This document shows, one piece after another, positions 9,419 to 24,400 of a stretch of DNA of 64,000 nt. Positions within the stretch are counted from its first letter, which is position 1. Every line of letters begins with the position of its first letter. The stretch is taken from positions 66,033,127-66,097,126 of the forward strand of contig CP136061.1 in assembly GCA_032622095.1 (NCBI GenBank). The letters run 5' to 3'. Made by a program: the position numbers and the translations under genes. A model generated the notes under the pieces. It had not been told where the DNA came from. It did not search any database and was given only the letters and a program-made list of their open reading frames with translations. Source of the DNA: Siphonodentalium dalli. Its lineage: Eukaryota; Mollusca; Scaphopoda; Gadilida; Siphonodentaliidae.

Positions 9419-12400
9419 GTCGTCGTCGTCATCATTCGATCATCATCATCATCATCACCATCATCATATCATATCATCGCCAGTGTTTTCGCCGTCAATA
9501 TCGTCAGTGTAATGTCTTCGTCATCTAATCATCATCATCATCATCATCATCATCGTAGTCGTCGTCGTCGTTATAGGTGCATGGTCTCCTTCAAATTGCG
9601 TTAATTGGCATTTGCAACTTCCTTGAACAATGCAGAACAAACTACCAGGTTCGCAAAATTCCATGTGTACCCCACCCACCTTTTGTTGCAAGGACGTTGC
9701 TAGGGGGTTCCAACTGGGGGGGGGGGGGGTGAGACTATAAAAATTCAAACTATATAGTATTTGGTTTTGAGTAATGCAAAATTCCAATATTTTCTTAATG
9801 ACTTAATAATTTGGGTTTCTTTATATATATATATATGTGTACATGTATATCTTTACTTCCAAATGGCCACTAATTTTATCATGCGATATATGACGTGCGC
9901 TTGAGTATAGTAGTTTCATATATATAGTATATATATATGTTCTTTTTAAGAGTATATGGACTGGTTAAATAAAGACAATAGTAACAAGAATGGCATAGCA
10001 TTGATCCATGTACATTGTACGCAGTACATTATACATTATATTAATCAGAATATGTTTGATGAATGAATATGAGACAGAGCTACATGTATTCAAATTCCAA
10101 GGAGTCACAAGTTATAACTCACACAATGGTAACAAGTATGCATGGTGAATGATTGTTATATTGTTAAAACTGTCCTCAGAAAGATATGGAGGTTTGACAT
10201 TACTAATAGACTAGTGACCACGAATCTATGGTTGGTAAAACATACCAGTCTGAAGTTCAAAGAAATGCTTTGCTTTCAATTTCATATGTGTTCAGGTAAT
10301 GAGCATTACTGGAATTTATTTACCCAAATGACTGTGCATTAACATCAACAGACATTTCTGTACAAACTACAATTACAACTGATACAATACCATTATGCCA
10401 GTTTGCCACTGCCACATTGGCATGAATCCCCATGATGGCCCATGATGGTAGTAGTAAAATGGTTAATATTGTAAAAACAGATTCCCTTAATTATTCATTA
10501 TTTTCAAAAACATTAGTTAGCTCGTACATAGCACTCAATAACTCAGAATTGAAACATTTCCTTTATTGAAATGCAGGAAATTTTGCTTATTTGGTAAATT
10601 TGACGTAGATTCTTACGAGTAAACGATCTGCCCTGTTGTTCGCGGTAGTATGCCTACAAAACCTATTTCGCAATTTGTTCAAACCTGTAAAATTAAATTA
10701 TATCCTCCAAATGACATGGCAAATTATTTACATATAATCATTACTTTCCTATCTATCGATGACAATCAAAATTTGACCTTTTTTGCATCTTAGTCATGAT
10801 TTATTCGATTTTGTTGAAGTGTTTTAGCTTATATTCTTTTGCATTGTAACTGTCACTTTATTCGGCTCCGGAGTTACCTACCCGCTCAGCGGCAAATCAA
10901 AATGACTGAATTCGATCGGAGTCTGAAAAAAATAAAAAAAATTGTACAATTCCGGAATTGAATTGGAAATTCCGTGACGATCGAGTATTTAGAATTGGAA
11001 TTCCGAGTCGGAAAATACACAACCGGCACAAATTCGGAGTCGGAAAATCGCGAACTCTGATTGAAACACATAGATCATTCGATTTACTTATTACTTTTAA
11101 TTTCCAAATATTTTGGAATTTTAGTCATGAAATTTCCAAATATTGAAAATTATGGTTCTTATTGGGGGGGGGGGGGTGGGGGGGGGGGAGTGATACACAT
11201 CCACATCCCTGTCGCTACGTCCCTGTTTGTTTTGAACTTTCCATCTGCTACAGCTACCTCAAGCTTTTCCAACCGGACCAAAGTTTTGACCGAAAGTATA
11301 AAAATATGCTACTGTTAAATTGATCTAAAAAAAAACAACAACACAAATCACCCACTAACTTATAACTAGTTGGAAAATCACAGTATGAGAACAATTTCAA
11401 CCTCCAACACATGTGTGTAACATTTCCAAGTAATGTTCTGTCAAACATAAAATTTCCAACTGTTTAATTTTAAGAAGAAGTTATACTATATTTTCATTGG
11501 TGAAAATTCGCGCCTTTTTGACACGTGATCGGGTCTTTCGCCTCTCTCAAAGTTCGCGTGTTTTGCGGCATTGTGAATGTTTGATCGGTGTCTTCGCGAC
11601 CATTGACACTGACACGACGAACAATACAGTTTCATAGACAGCAACTGTTTCATAGACGATTAATGTGCGATGAATGTGCCTCGCACACGAGCTCGCGTTG
11701 AACTTAAAAGTTGACTTGAACATTGGTGTTATTTCGTATGGTCACCTTCACCTTGATAATAGAAATGTAATTTTTGCGACTACGGTAGACCAGAGTGTTA
11801 ACTTACACATATTATGTCACCCCCTTATTATATCACTCCCTGCCAGGTGTATGCTGTTGGTATACCTGGTTGTATGGGTATCCGTTTTTTTTTTTCAATT
11901 AATAATTGAGCATTTAAGTTTAATTATAAAATAAGTGGATTATTAAAGTACAATTGCTGCACACATAGATTTAAAAGTGAATATGTGAATTGCAGCCCAA
12001 TTTATTTAATTATGCTCTGGTGCAATTGTACTCAAGTACAAATAATTGATAATGGCATTTTTAACTTAATAAGCATAAGCACAATTTCATATCCCTTGAG
12101 TCCAATTATTAATAAAATGTGAAACTCCTATCTTAAGGTACAACTAGGATATAGGGCGGCAAACATTGGGAGAGGAAAGTGATGGGGGGGGGGGGGGGGG
12201 GGGTGGTAAACTGAATCATTTTCAAGAATTACATGTACAAAACAAAATGATGCACAAATTAAAAATAAGCTGATAAAACTTAAGGTATTTCATCATAGGG
12301 GTCTAGGAATTTTGTTTTTCCCTGTTACTAGCTGAAACAGGCTCCAGTTGGGAACCTTTATTCAGTAGCGGAGGCGGGCCCCTTAGCATGCTTTGCTCAC

Positions 12401-15400
12401 CTTTTCATCTTAAACAGGCTCCCCTCAGGAACCTTTATTCAATGGGGCTTCACAAACATTTTGATATATTTTAAACATTTTGATTGAAATTTTTTTTTAA
12501 ATACAAATTTTGAAAAATAGTAACACTGTTATAACATCCGCCGGGGTACCCCAAGTCACCGCACCAAATTTGGTTGAAATTGGTCCCAAAGGGAGCCTTT
12601 ATTCAGTGTTGGAGCGACCTGCAGCCCCTACACATAATGGCCTGTGGCCCCTTTGTGCACACATTTTAAACTTTTTATTCATCATCATTGGGGGCTGTAG
12701 CCCCTGCACTGCATCCCCTTTGTGTTTCACACACATTTGCTTGTTTAAACATTTTCATTTAATTTTTTTTTTTTTTTTTACTTAAAATGTTTTTAATTCT
12801 TAATATACGCTCTTTTTTTAAAGAAAAATGGACATATTATATTATTGGTCTGTCTGTCCATCTGTCTGTCCATCTGTCTAACCGTCCATTCGTCCATCCG
12901 TCCATCCATTCACTTTTTTTGTTTCCAGGTAAGTCTGAACTGAATGGAATGAAATTTGGTATGTGAGTTTACTAGCTCAAAATACAGGTACAATTTGGGT
13001 TCCGCTCACCAATTTTCACCAGAGTTATGGCCCTTTTTTGAAACTATCATTGGCATATTTTGTCACACCCTAATGATGCTCTTTTTTCAGATTGAACTCC
13101 TTGCTCAATTTAACAAAAAAGATGAGAAAAATGACACCCTGGGACATGGCAATATGAGGAGGGGGGGTGTCATAGCACATCATATTCAAATTTTCAACAG
13201 TTGGCAATATCATGCTAAATACAGCAGTGGTCAGACATTTCTGATTTAAAATAGATTAATGATGTTCTGTGATTTAAAATTTTAATTCTTTGTCTCCTGA
13301 TATGTAATACTCATATCTTCATAATGTGGCGTAGTGAACACAATTTATGTTCTTTCGTTTAACATAAGATATTCTTTTTCACAGGTTGAACTACAAAGCA
13401 AGTGGTGGCTGTCCGCACACATTCCATTTGGTCAATAATCTGCTACATTGTCTAGTGACATTCCTTGTTACAAAGCTATGCACAGATATCCTTGGTCTAC
13501 CTCCCAAATGCTCTGTGCTGGCAGCCCTGATTTTTGCAGTGCATCCTATTCACACAGAAGCGGTACGTATGTAATATTCTTGATAATTAAAGTACAGAAG
13601 TCATCCTATTTATTGGGGGAAATGTCTGGATAATAAGTTCAACAAATGACTTATGGCCGTATGTTGAACTTATTATCTGAACATTTCCTGTGGGATAACT
13701 AATCATCAATAATGCTTTATAGTCTGGTTGATAAACTCAAATTTTAGGGTCAACCTAGAAAAAAATTCGCACTAAGTTGGTTTTTATACCATTTTGAAGA
13801 GGAAGCTCTCCTCTATAACATATCCAAAATCCGCTAAAATCCGCTTTGAGCATTTTTTGTAATTCAAGATGGCGTCCAAGATGGCTGCCATTTTCCTATA
13901 AGTCAAGCTTGATGCAATTATAGTGAGAACATCTTGTCATATGTATACACATGTATACATTTTTGTGAAGCTATGATATAACGCCATCTTTACATGACAA
14001 AATTGGAACTCCCCGTCCAAGATGGCCCGCCAAAATGGCGACCGGAAGTGGAATTTTTACGTTTTTTACTAATACTCTTAAGATAAGTTTCTGTGGTTTG
14101 GAACTGGTTGAGAATTGTGACTTTATTTAGCATATTAACTGACCATTGCAGCAATGAAATATGCTGTTCGTGGGGTCCACACCTCTTCCAATCACTCAAA
14201 AATTCGAGTTTACAAAACGCTGTATAACATTTCACAAAAGATCCCCTTTGGGATTCTGGTTATATTTCACCAAGAAGTTGGAAGAACTTTGCAATGTAAG
14301 TGATGCATTCTATATCTTATTGATATTCGAACTCAATGGTACCAAAATTGTCACTTTAGCTCAAAATGGCTGTCAAAATGGCCGCCAAAATATGGAAAAT
14401 GGTAATTATTATCCCAGCGTGCCATGCAACTGCTTACAAGTTGTGATGATGTACACAAATGACTATTCTGTCTTATATACATTGAATACCAACATTTCTC
14501 ATGCACCTTGATTAATTTTTACTATTTACTATTCTGTAATTACCAGAATTATGGGATTTTTCTATCACAAACAACATCAAACTCGGCCAAAAAAAAATCA
14601 CTTTTCATGTTTGGACCATTTTTGTCAAGTAAAATGGAACTATCTTTAGTATCAAAGGTTCTTTTTATTTTGATATGCCTTAAATATGGCATAGTGTGGT
14701 GCTTTAGACAATATTACTCAAGATGACTTGCAAAATGGCAACCAAATTTGGTAAAAAGTTTATATTCCGAACACTGTTCTCTGCTGTTCTGAAATTGTAG
14801 CAAATTGTGACTCACTTGGTTATTAAACACGCTACTTAATCAACTGACAACTTAATCCTATATTATGGTTGTCCCAGAAAACCTTATGATGTACAACAAA
14901 TTCATTTTAAGGGATGCAGTATGGATTTTGCCGAACACCTCTTTTGGGATTCTGTCCATGTTTTTTAACGGAAGAGGACATAACGTTGAAACTGAACTGA
15001 AAGGTATCATATTATGTGGCTACTCTGGCCTATTAGCATCAAAATTGATTAACTTATAAACTATTGTCAGGAAAACCGTTTTCTTCACATTGCATATAAA
15101 ACGCAATTAATGTGGAGAACACTCTGATATTACCCCTATCGATTAACATATCCTTGAGTTATTGTGGAAAGCGATAGTCACACAAAGGGGCACCAGTACA
15201 AATCACACATGAGCATGCAGTCACTCCATATATACATGAACACCACGTAAATGGACATGAGCCACTCGCTGTATAGACATACACCCCACCCATTACCACA
15301 CAGCCACAATTGGGTTTACCCATACACCAACGCGTGGCCCTATAGCCATGAATAACCATGCAGACACACCAGGAATACTCATACACTTCACATGACCTGT

Positions 15401-18400
15401 ATACATATTCACTACATATATGAACACAAAGTAACCTCTTGTATACCTATTCGCCTAACCATAGGCCATACAGTCACTCCATGTATATTTATTTGCCACA
15501 TGCATAGCTATACAACCACTAAAGATATATACATACACCTCACCGATGACCATACAGTCACTCCATACATGTTCGCTACGTCCATGATCATACATAACTT
15601 CTTGTATACCTATTTGCCTCACCAGTGGTCATACAGTCTCACTCCCTGTATATATACATATTTGCGACACTCGTGGCCATATAGCCACTCAAGATATACA
15701 TACACACCCAACCCAAAACTATAGTGTCCTCCAGGTATATACATATAGATCTCACAAAAGTGGCCTTACAGCACCTCTAGATATATCAATGTCTCGTACC
15801 GCGCATACGGCCATTCGTACACTCCAGACTTGCATATAGACCTGACCCATGACAATTCAGCCTAGCTCTGTATACGCATAAACCACATTCGTGATCATAG
15901 TCACTCCTTGTATATCAATTCACCCCACCATTAATTTTGCCATACCTATGTACAATTTGGCAGTGCCATGGCCATGTAGTCACTCATGATATACATATAC
16001 ACCTCACCCATGACCACAGCGTCACTCCATGTGTATATATATACCTCATCAATGGCCATACAGCCCTTCTAGATATACCAATACCCGCACACACAGCCAT
16101 TCGTACAATTCAGACAATACAGACAATACAGCTCAATCGTGACAATTCAGCCACTCGCTGTATAGATATACACCCTCTCCATGAGCATTCAGATATTCAC
16201 TGTATGCTTGTACACACCACCAATGACAATACAATAGACCCTACATATAAACATATACATCTCGCCCATCAGCATGAGGTCACTCTCTATATACACTAGC
16301 CGCCAATGGCCATCAAAGTGTACTCTAGGTATGCATATACACTTCAACAATGACCGTGCAGTCATTTCATGTACATATACACATTGCCCATAACCATACA
16401 ACAACACCCTATTTATACATACACCCATTCATTGCCATACATCCAACATATGTATACATATACACTCACCCATTACAATACAGCCACCCAATGTACATAT
16501 GTACAGCCCACCCTGACCACACAGTCACTCCATATATACATACAGGACAGTGTAGCTGCTCTCGTTATGACAATACACCACTTCAATGACCAGACAGCCA
16601 CTCACTGTATACATGTTCACATCACACATCAAAAACAAGGAAGCTTTTGGCAAAATCCATATTGCTTTGATTGCGATTTTTTGCCGATTTTGATATCAGG
16701 TTTGTGACAGAAAAATTCGAACAATTCTGGTAATTTCGGTGGTTAAAATAGTAACAAATACCTAAGGTGCATCAGAAATGTTAGTACTCAAGCTATATGA
16801 GACAGAATAGTCAATTGTGTGCATCATCACAACTTGTAAGCGGTTGCATGGCATGCTGGGATAATAATTACCATTTTCCATATTTTGGTGGCCATTTTGG
16901 CAGCCATTTTGAGCCAAAGTGACAATTTTGGTACCATTGAGTTCGAATATCAATAAGATATAGAATGGATCACTTACATTGCAAAGTTCTTCCCACTTCT
17001 TGATGAAATATGATTAGAATCTTGGGGATCTTTTGTGAAATGTTATACAGCGTTTTGTAAAATCAAATTTTTGAGTGATCGGAAGGGGTGTAGACCCCAC
17101 GAACAGCTTATTTCATTGCTCCAATGGTCAGTTAACATGCTAAATACAAAATAAAGTCACAATTCTCAACCAGTTCCAAACCACAGAAACTTATCTTAAA
17201 GATATTAGTAAAAAACGTAAAAACTCCACTTCCGGTCGCCATTTTGGTGGCCATCTTGGATGGGGAGTTCCAATTTTGGCACATAAAGGTGGCATGATGT
17301 CTTAGCTTCATTAAAATGTGTACATGTGTATACATATGACTAGATGTTATCACTATAATTGCATCAAGCTGACTTATCGGAAAATGGCAGCCATCTTGGA
17401 CGCCATCTTGAATTACAAAAAATGCTCAAAGCGGATTTTAGCGGATTTTGGATATGTTATAGAGGAGAGCTTCCTTTTCAAAATGGTATACAAACCAACT
17501 TAGTGCAAATTTTTTCTAGGTCAAACCTTTTATCGACCAGACTATTAGTATAGAAATGGCTAATATCTGGAATTATGAATATGGGGAAGACAATCTGTAG
17601 ATGCAGGTCGAAAAAGAAAAAAATTGCAGTAGAGTGTGTGAATTTCCATACGTGGGATACAATAAAAGTCATGAAAGATTATTAACACAGAACATAACTT
17701 TATATCTGAATGTTGGACAATATTAACAAAGTAATGATAATGTTTTAGTTTATATATAAACATTTCTATTTAAACAATATTCCGAACAGATTACTGCTCA
17801 CACTGCTTTGAAAACAATATAAAAATTCTCAGTTTTGTTGGATAATTTTTAATTTTCTTTGAATTGTTTTGTAGGTATCAGGGATAGTTGGCCAGGCGGA
17901 TATCCTTGCCGATATTATTTTTTATTTTTATTGTTTTGTAGGTTTCAGGGATAGTTGGCCGGGCAGATATCCTTGCGGCCATGTTCTTAATCCTGTCTGT
18001 TCTCTCATACAAACAGTGAGTTTCACTTTAATTATTTCACTACTTAATGCTTTCATTTGGAAGGGTGCTATAAGGCAATTGCTGAAAAAATTACTCCAAT
18101 TCGGTGGTTTATAGGGAGTGTTCAGATAATAATTCAACAAATATCATATGGTCATTTGTTGAACTTATTGTTTTAAAGATGCCCTGTCGATTTGACACCA
18201 TAAAACCACCATATGTATGTTTTCTATTGTAAAAAAATAAATAGATCGGGAGATCGGGGCCATGACCCCATTAATAGGATGTCTTAATGCCAAATATCAA
18301 CTTTCAAAACAGAAGTTTTAATATGTTTTGAATTTTTATCAGCCAAGGAAAAATTCCAATGATCACCTCTTATAAAGAGTGTACATGCTACTTCCATCAC

Positions 18401-21400
18401 CCAAAAAAGCAATAGATAATAAAGAGTATTATCAATTATGAGCATTTCATTTTAAACATATTAATTATGGATGATATTGTGGATTGTCACGATGCCTGTG
18501 TCATACGAAATATGGTGATTGCAACTATTTTTTCATTTTCTTTTGCCTGCTAAAATTGGCTCTGGCCAAAGAAAAAAATATTTTAGGTTTGGGTTTCCCT
18601 ACCGACTTTATTTTAAGCCCCCTACCCCCGTAAAGTTTATTTCATGGTTTTCAAGAAAATCTATTGAATTTTTTCTCCAAAAATTTCATAAAACACAAAA
18701 AACACTTTTAAGCATCTCAGAATAGATTGATTTCTAAGTAAAAGTATATTGTAATGTTAGAATTTATACAAAAATAATCAAAAGTAGTTTTATGTCAATC
18801 TTGCAGAGTAAAATACGCACATGAATAATCATAAGAATATGTCAAAATAAAAAAATTAATTAAAATTTTTTAATTTCAAGCCAACCTACCGACCCAATTT
18901 TTTTCAGCTGAGCTTGTAACCCAAACCAGACTTTTACATTTTTTTTGGCCTCAGGAAGTTTTGAATTATTTTATGTCAAATCAGACTGAGGATCTGTAAC
19001 ATCCCCCTGGTGAAATACTCATCAGTGAGCAGGATTGGCGCTGGACCAAAATTTCTCTTGCCAAATTAATTTTTGTTTGCCAAATTCCAAAGGAACTTGC
19101 CAAATTAAAATTGAGGGTCTAATTTGGGAATAGTTAGGAACAATTCTCATTTTAAGATAAAATGCATCAATTTATACACAAAATAAATGTTTTCGTCTTT
19201 TCGACAAGTTTGTAATGTTAATGTATATCAAATTAGCAATGTCACAAATTACAGGTCTCTGTCATCAAAGCATACATATTATTTCTGATTTCCACTGTAT
19301 TGGTGTTAGAGACAAAAAACCACTAATTAATCCATCGCCATTAAAGATGCATAATCCGAATTAACGCTCCCAAATTACTATTTCTTTGGCTTCGGCGGTA
19401 AAAAATATTTGATTCGAGTCGAGGAACAATCCCATCAAAGCTCAGAGTGATCAGATATCAATTTTTTAAATTTGTTATTACTCGAGATATGTACTTATTT
19501 GTGGCCTGTAAAATATTTGTCAAGCGACGGTCTCAGACAAAATTGCGGATGAAGATGGATAACTCTAAAATCAAGTGATAATATGACAAAATTTCTTGAT
19601 ATTCAACTGATAATACGGCCATATTTCGTTTAACAACATGTTGATAAATAACATGTTTTGGGAAATTTTATACCACAGTTGTTGTTGTAACGTGATGATA
19701 TGGGGACCATCTGATCGGATTGATATTAACATTCGACTGATTAACCTATTGTCTTATAATCCTTGGTAATAGAACAACGAACATCATAAATATGTGGAAT
19801 GTTTGTTGTCCGGATGATATCTTGAATAGTATTCGATAGAACTTATGAAAATATGCGGTCTTCATATAAGAAAGTCCCGATCAAGTTTGAAATTGGATCT
19901 GATCCGTCCATTTCTGACAGCATTATGGCCATTTTCGACTTAGAATTTGCAGACATATTTGCAGACCACCACCATAAATGTCCTGCTTCCGAGATATCAA
20001 TTTGTGCTTTTCAGTATTCATACTCCTTATGTCTTCCTCAATTCAGTTGAATTGAAAAAAAGTATCCATTGAAATCATGTTAATGTTTTTGTAAGAATAT
20101 GCACCACATAATCTAACAATTACAAAACAACCAGTTTATTTGGTTATGCAATGACAAGTTTGACATTGAACATCATGTCCCTTACTGAATGTGTGCGATG
20201 AAGTACATATATTCAGTTATTAGATATATTTCCATTGATAACTAAAGCCTTTAGTCCCTCCTAACATAAAGCTACCATAGAAATGATGATCACCATTTTT
20301 AAGTTCCATGACTATTAACACAAATAAAAACGTTAAGTGGGTTTAAAACTGGATTATCACCTGAATTATTTATACAGTAATGTTTCCTTTCCTTGGTTTT
20401 TCAGAGGGATAGGAAATGGAAGCTTGACAGAGGAGTTCCCTCATACAGAGTACCCTCCCTTCATTCTCATCAGTATGCTCTGTGTTATTCTCGCCACATT
20501 CAGCAAAGAAAATGGAGTAATGTCTGCTGCAGTACTTGTGGTGTATGATATATTCTCTGTTTGCAGAATTGGTTTGAAAAGGTGAGATTTTCGATTTTCC
20601 CCTTCAAATTGATAGTTTGAGCACCAATTTATTTGATCCATCCTCAGATGAGGATTCAATCTGAGCTACAATGCATATGCATGTACATCAGGAGTAATCA
20701 TGCTGACAAGATCCGTTAACATCCTGCCGAGTACTCTTTTAACGAGTGGTGTGAGGCAGTCACAATACGATCTTGATCAAGGGCCACAACTCTGTATGAG
20801 ATTTATTGAGATTAACAGCGTATGATCCGACAATCACACACATCACTTAATTTGACCAAGCCACTGTTGTGTGGAACTTAATCAAGCCTTGAAATAGGGT
20901 GTCTGTCATTTGCAGAATGAGGTCCCCAGAGGGTGAATTTAGTGATGCTATCCCGCATAGCGGGCTAGCATCACCAAATTCACCCTCTGTGGACCTCATT
21001 CTGCTGAGGTGTAAGCAGAATGAGGTTCCCAGAGGGTGAATTTGGTGATGCTAGCCCGCTATGCGGGGTAGCATCACTAAATTCACCCTCTGGGGGCCTC
21101 ATTCTGCAAATGACAGGCACACTATTTCAAGGCTTGGTTGTGTGGAACTTAATAGTCCACTGGTTGGCTGCTAACTCATCTTCATGTATTGACAATGAAG
21201 ATAAGTCGGACAAGCTAACCACTGACCACTCCTCCACTATGTCGTCATATCAGGAAATTAAAATTAATTCTTACAATTACTTCTCAGTGAATATTATTAA
21301 TTTCAAAATATATTTGATTATTTGTAGCTTTATTGTGTTATTTATAGACTTTTTTAATATTTGTTATTTCTTTAATTTTCAGATACCTGAAATATAGAAG

Positions 21401-24400
21401 TATAGATTGCAATATAAACTCTCTTCTGTCTCGACTTGCTTGCATTTTATTTGTGGTGAGTTTTTCTGGCTTCATTACATTTTCTCCTCGTAAAATTTGT
21501 TTAATACGGTATGAATAGGCTGATGTAATGTAATCAACCAAAAGATAGCAATATGTGCATAATCAATGTTTATTTATATTTAGAATTTACTGATTATTGT
21601 GGTATTCAATCAAATAAAACAACAAAATGGAAAGTTTGAAATTAAGTTTTATTCAATAATTGTTTCTAGAATTTAATTTTTCATTACTAAAAACGCCAAC
21701 TTTTTTGGAGGATGTGTGGCTAAGTGGTCTTTAATGCAATTATTAATTATACACATCGTCTGTCCTAACACTTAGGGCCCGACGACGCTTCGAGATTCAA
21801 TTTGATTTCGAATCTTTTGTTCCGATTCGATTCGAATCGAAAGCGGTCGCGTGATTCGGGATATTCCAAATTGTTGTATACAAGCCCTTTATCGCCGGGT
21901 ATAGACTGCATTATATATACAAAACATTCATTATATCCCCAAAACTTAACCTGAGGCTCCTTCCGCGACCAACTGGAACCAATGTGTACCGGGTATTAAA
22001 GTTGTCCAATAGCCCACTGCTCATATATATATTGGCCGAATTTGCCCGGCCCCAGCTGCAGAAGCGAGTGAATTTCTTGTGGGACATATTTGTATATCGG
22101 TATTTGATATTCTTATACCAGAAAAGCCTATATTGCGTTACTCAGCTCAATCAAATAATATATATTTTTTTAATTTTAAAACTTAACTTCCGATCAACAA
22201 CTTTATACAGAATATGTTATCCGGGAAATGGAATACGGATGACCATTTAGCTTTCATGACAACTCAATTGATCCGATGGACAGGCCCAAGTTGGGATACT
22301 ATACATAGTTCCTGTAATCCCGTTTGCCAAGACACGATGCGCAATTTTGATATCGCGCGTGCCTGATGTGTGCGACAGGGTGAAGCGTACATGCGCAGAA
22401 AAGTTTCCGTTTGCAATGACTCGAATCAGACTCCATTGACTCCAAAGTTCCAAACTGCTTACTTTCATGAACTTCACGCATAGTGGCAGTGTCACAAAAT
22501 ATGAAATGATGGCGTGCATTTCTCATATATTAAAATGTTTAAACCCTGATTAAATATTGTTTATATCATGCATGTCATAGAAATTAAGTTTATTGAACCT
22601 CCTTCGTAATCTGAGTTATAAAATCATTGGACTATTGCCCCCATTTTTGCTCGTACCCCCCACTGATCGGTACCGCCAATCTACTAAAGTGTTTGAAAAA
22701 GATTCGATTCAAGATTCGTTTCGATTTCGAATCATTATCGTGATTCGATTCGAGATTCGATTCGATGTTGAGATTGCCGATTCGTCGGGCCCTACTAACA
22801 CTGTCCTCCATAGAAGTATCTCAGGCTCACCAGAAGAATTTTTATACATTAGTACATATGTTTAGTTAATAAATGCAACAAATGGTGATTATGTTGAACT
22901 TATTATCTGAACATTTCCTATAGTTTGGTGAGGTCAGTTCGTGGGTGATGGGCGGGCCTCTACAGATTGGGGATAGCGCAATAACTTGAACAAATATCAA
23001 CTGATTTTGTTGATATTCAGTATATGAGACATCCTCAACATTGTCTTGATCAGGACTGCATATTTTGGGCAGAGTTACGGCCCTTAATTAGTTAATTTTT
23101 GTGATCTTGATCGCATTAGTACAATAACTTTGCGACGTCATTCGAGGGGGAATATTTGGTATGTCAGATTTCCTCAACAGTGTTGTGTACAGTAATGCTC
23201 TAAATAATCAACTCCTTAACCACAGAAGAATTATGGGTAATTTTTCAGGATTTAGTCGGAAATATGGCTTGTTGGCATTCATCGGAAAGCTCTCACTGAG
23301 AGCTTTCTGATGAATGGCAACAAGCCATATTTCCGACTAAATCCTGAAAAAATTACCCATAATTCTGCTGTGGTTAAGGAGTCGATTATTTAGAGCATTA
23401 CTGTATGATAGCCAATTACATTTAATGTATTTTCAATTCAAGCCCATGTTTAGCATTGCTACTGCAACTTGACCCCCCATCTCTGATGTGATTCTTGTCG
23501 AAATTTAATTTTGATATATAGTAAGTATTTAATCTTTTTTATCACACATCATTTCAGTTTGTGTCTGTGATGATATATAGAGTGTATATAATGGGTGGAA
23601 CATTACCAATATTTCAACCTCAAGACAATCCCGCTGCTTTTGCTGGGAGCTTTACAACAAGGTTTGTTTAACCCTTTCTATACAAAATGGATTCTCCAAC
23701 CCAGTTAAAAAGGTGTAGATTGGATTGTTCTATTATTGATTTGGAGGGATGATCATGAACAGATAATATAAGCAGATAATACAGTGCAGAAGGAATTCTT
23801 TTCACTGGTGAGAAATATTTTCAGACCCAATTTCCAGCCCCTGGGTACACATGCTTACATATGGTTACACCCTTTCTATATTAAATGGATTCTCTCACTC
23901 AGTTATAAAAGTATACATTAGAATAGTATATTGCTAATTTGGAGGGGTGCCCAGGAAAAATGAGCAGACAAATCATGATAAATAATACAAGTGCAGAAGG
24001 AGTCCTATTTAATTGAGGGAAATGGTCATTTGTTTAACTTATTATCTGAACGTTTCCTAAGGGAACTCCTCGTCAATGAGTATTTAGTTAAGAAAGGGTT
24101 AATTGAAAGTGATGGAATGAAGATCGACCACACAACTCGTGATTTGATGAGACATAACATACTTTCAGTCACACATAATTTTCAGGTCTTTATTTTGCTA
24201 ATAAAAATCATACCAAAACCACTGTTTTGTTATGACGTGTTGATTATATTTGGATAGATTTAAGAAAAATAGGGCTCTTCTGTATCCAAATTAATGTCTA
24301 CCAAATAAGCTCTTGATATATAAAAATTGGGTTCCATTTTGTTTGCCCATGAAATATCAAATTGAATCCCAAATAAGCTGATAAGATAAGTGTTGATATT

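Noticed and set aside
8875-9919. LTR retrotransposon suggested by 81-bp direct repeats
   Set aside because: The repeats lack TG...CA ends, the interior has no gag/pol-like frame or primer-binding site, and 81 bp is too short.
13860-14050. CAAGATGGC words as YY1-type promoter sites
   Set aside because: They belong to the long arms of the 3.8-kb element and recur, inverted, at 17225-17410; there is no promoter context.
15159-16707. Cluster of His/Thr/Tyr-rich frames on both strands
   Set aside because: They follow the degenerate 40-48-bp minisatellite inside the 3.8-kb element, with no conserved protein.
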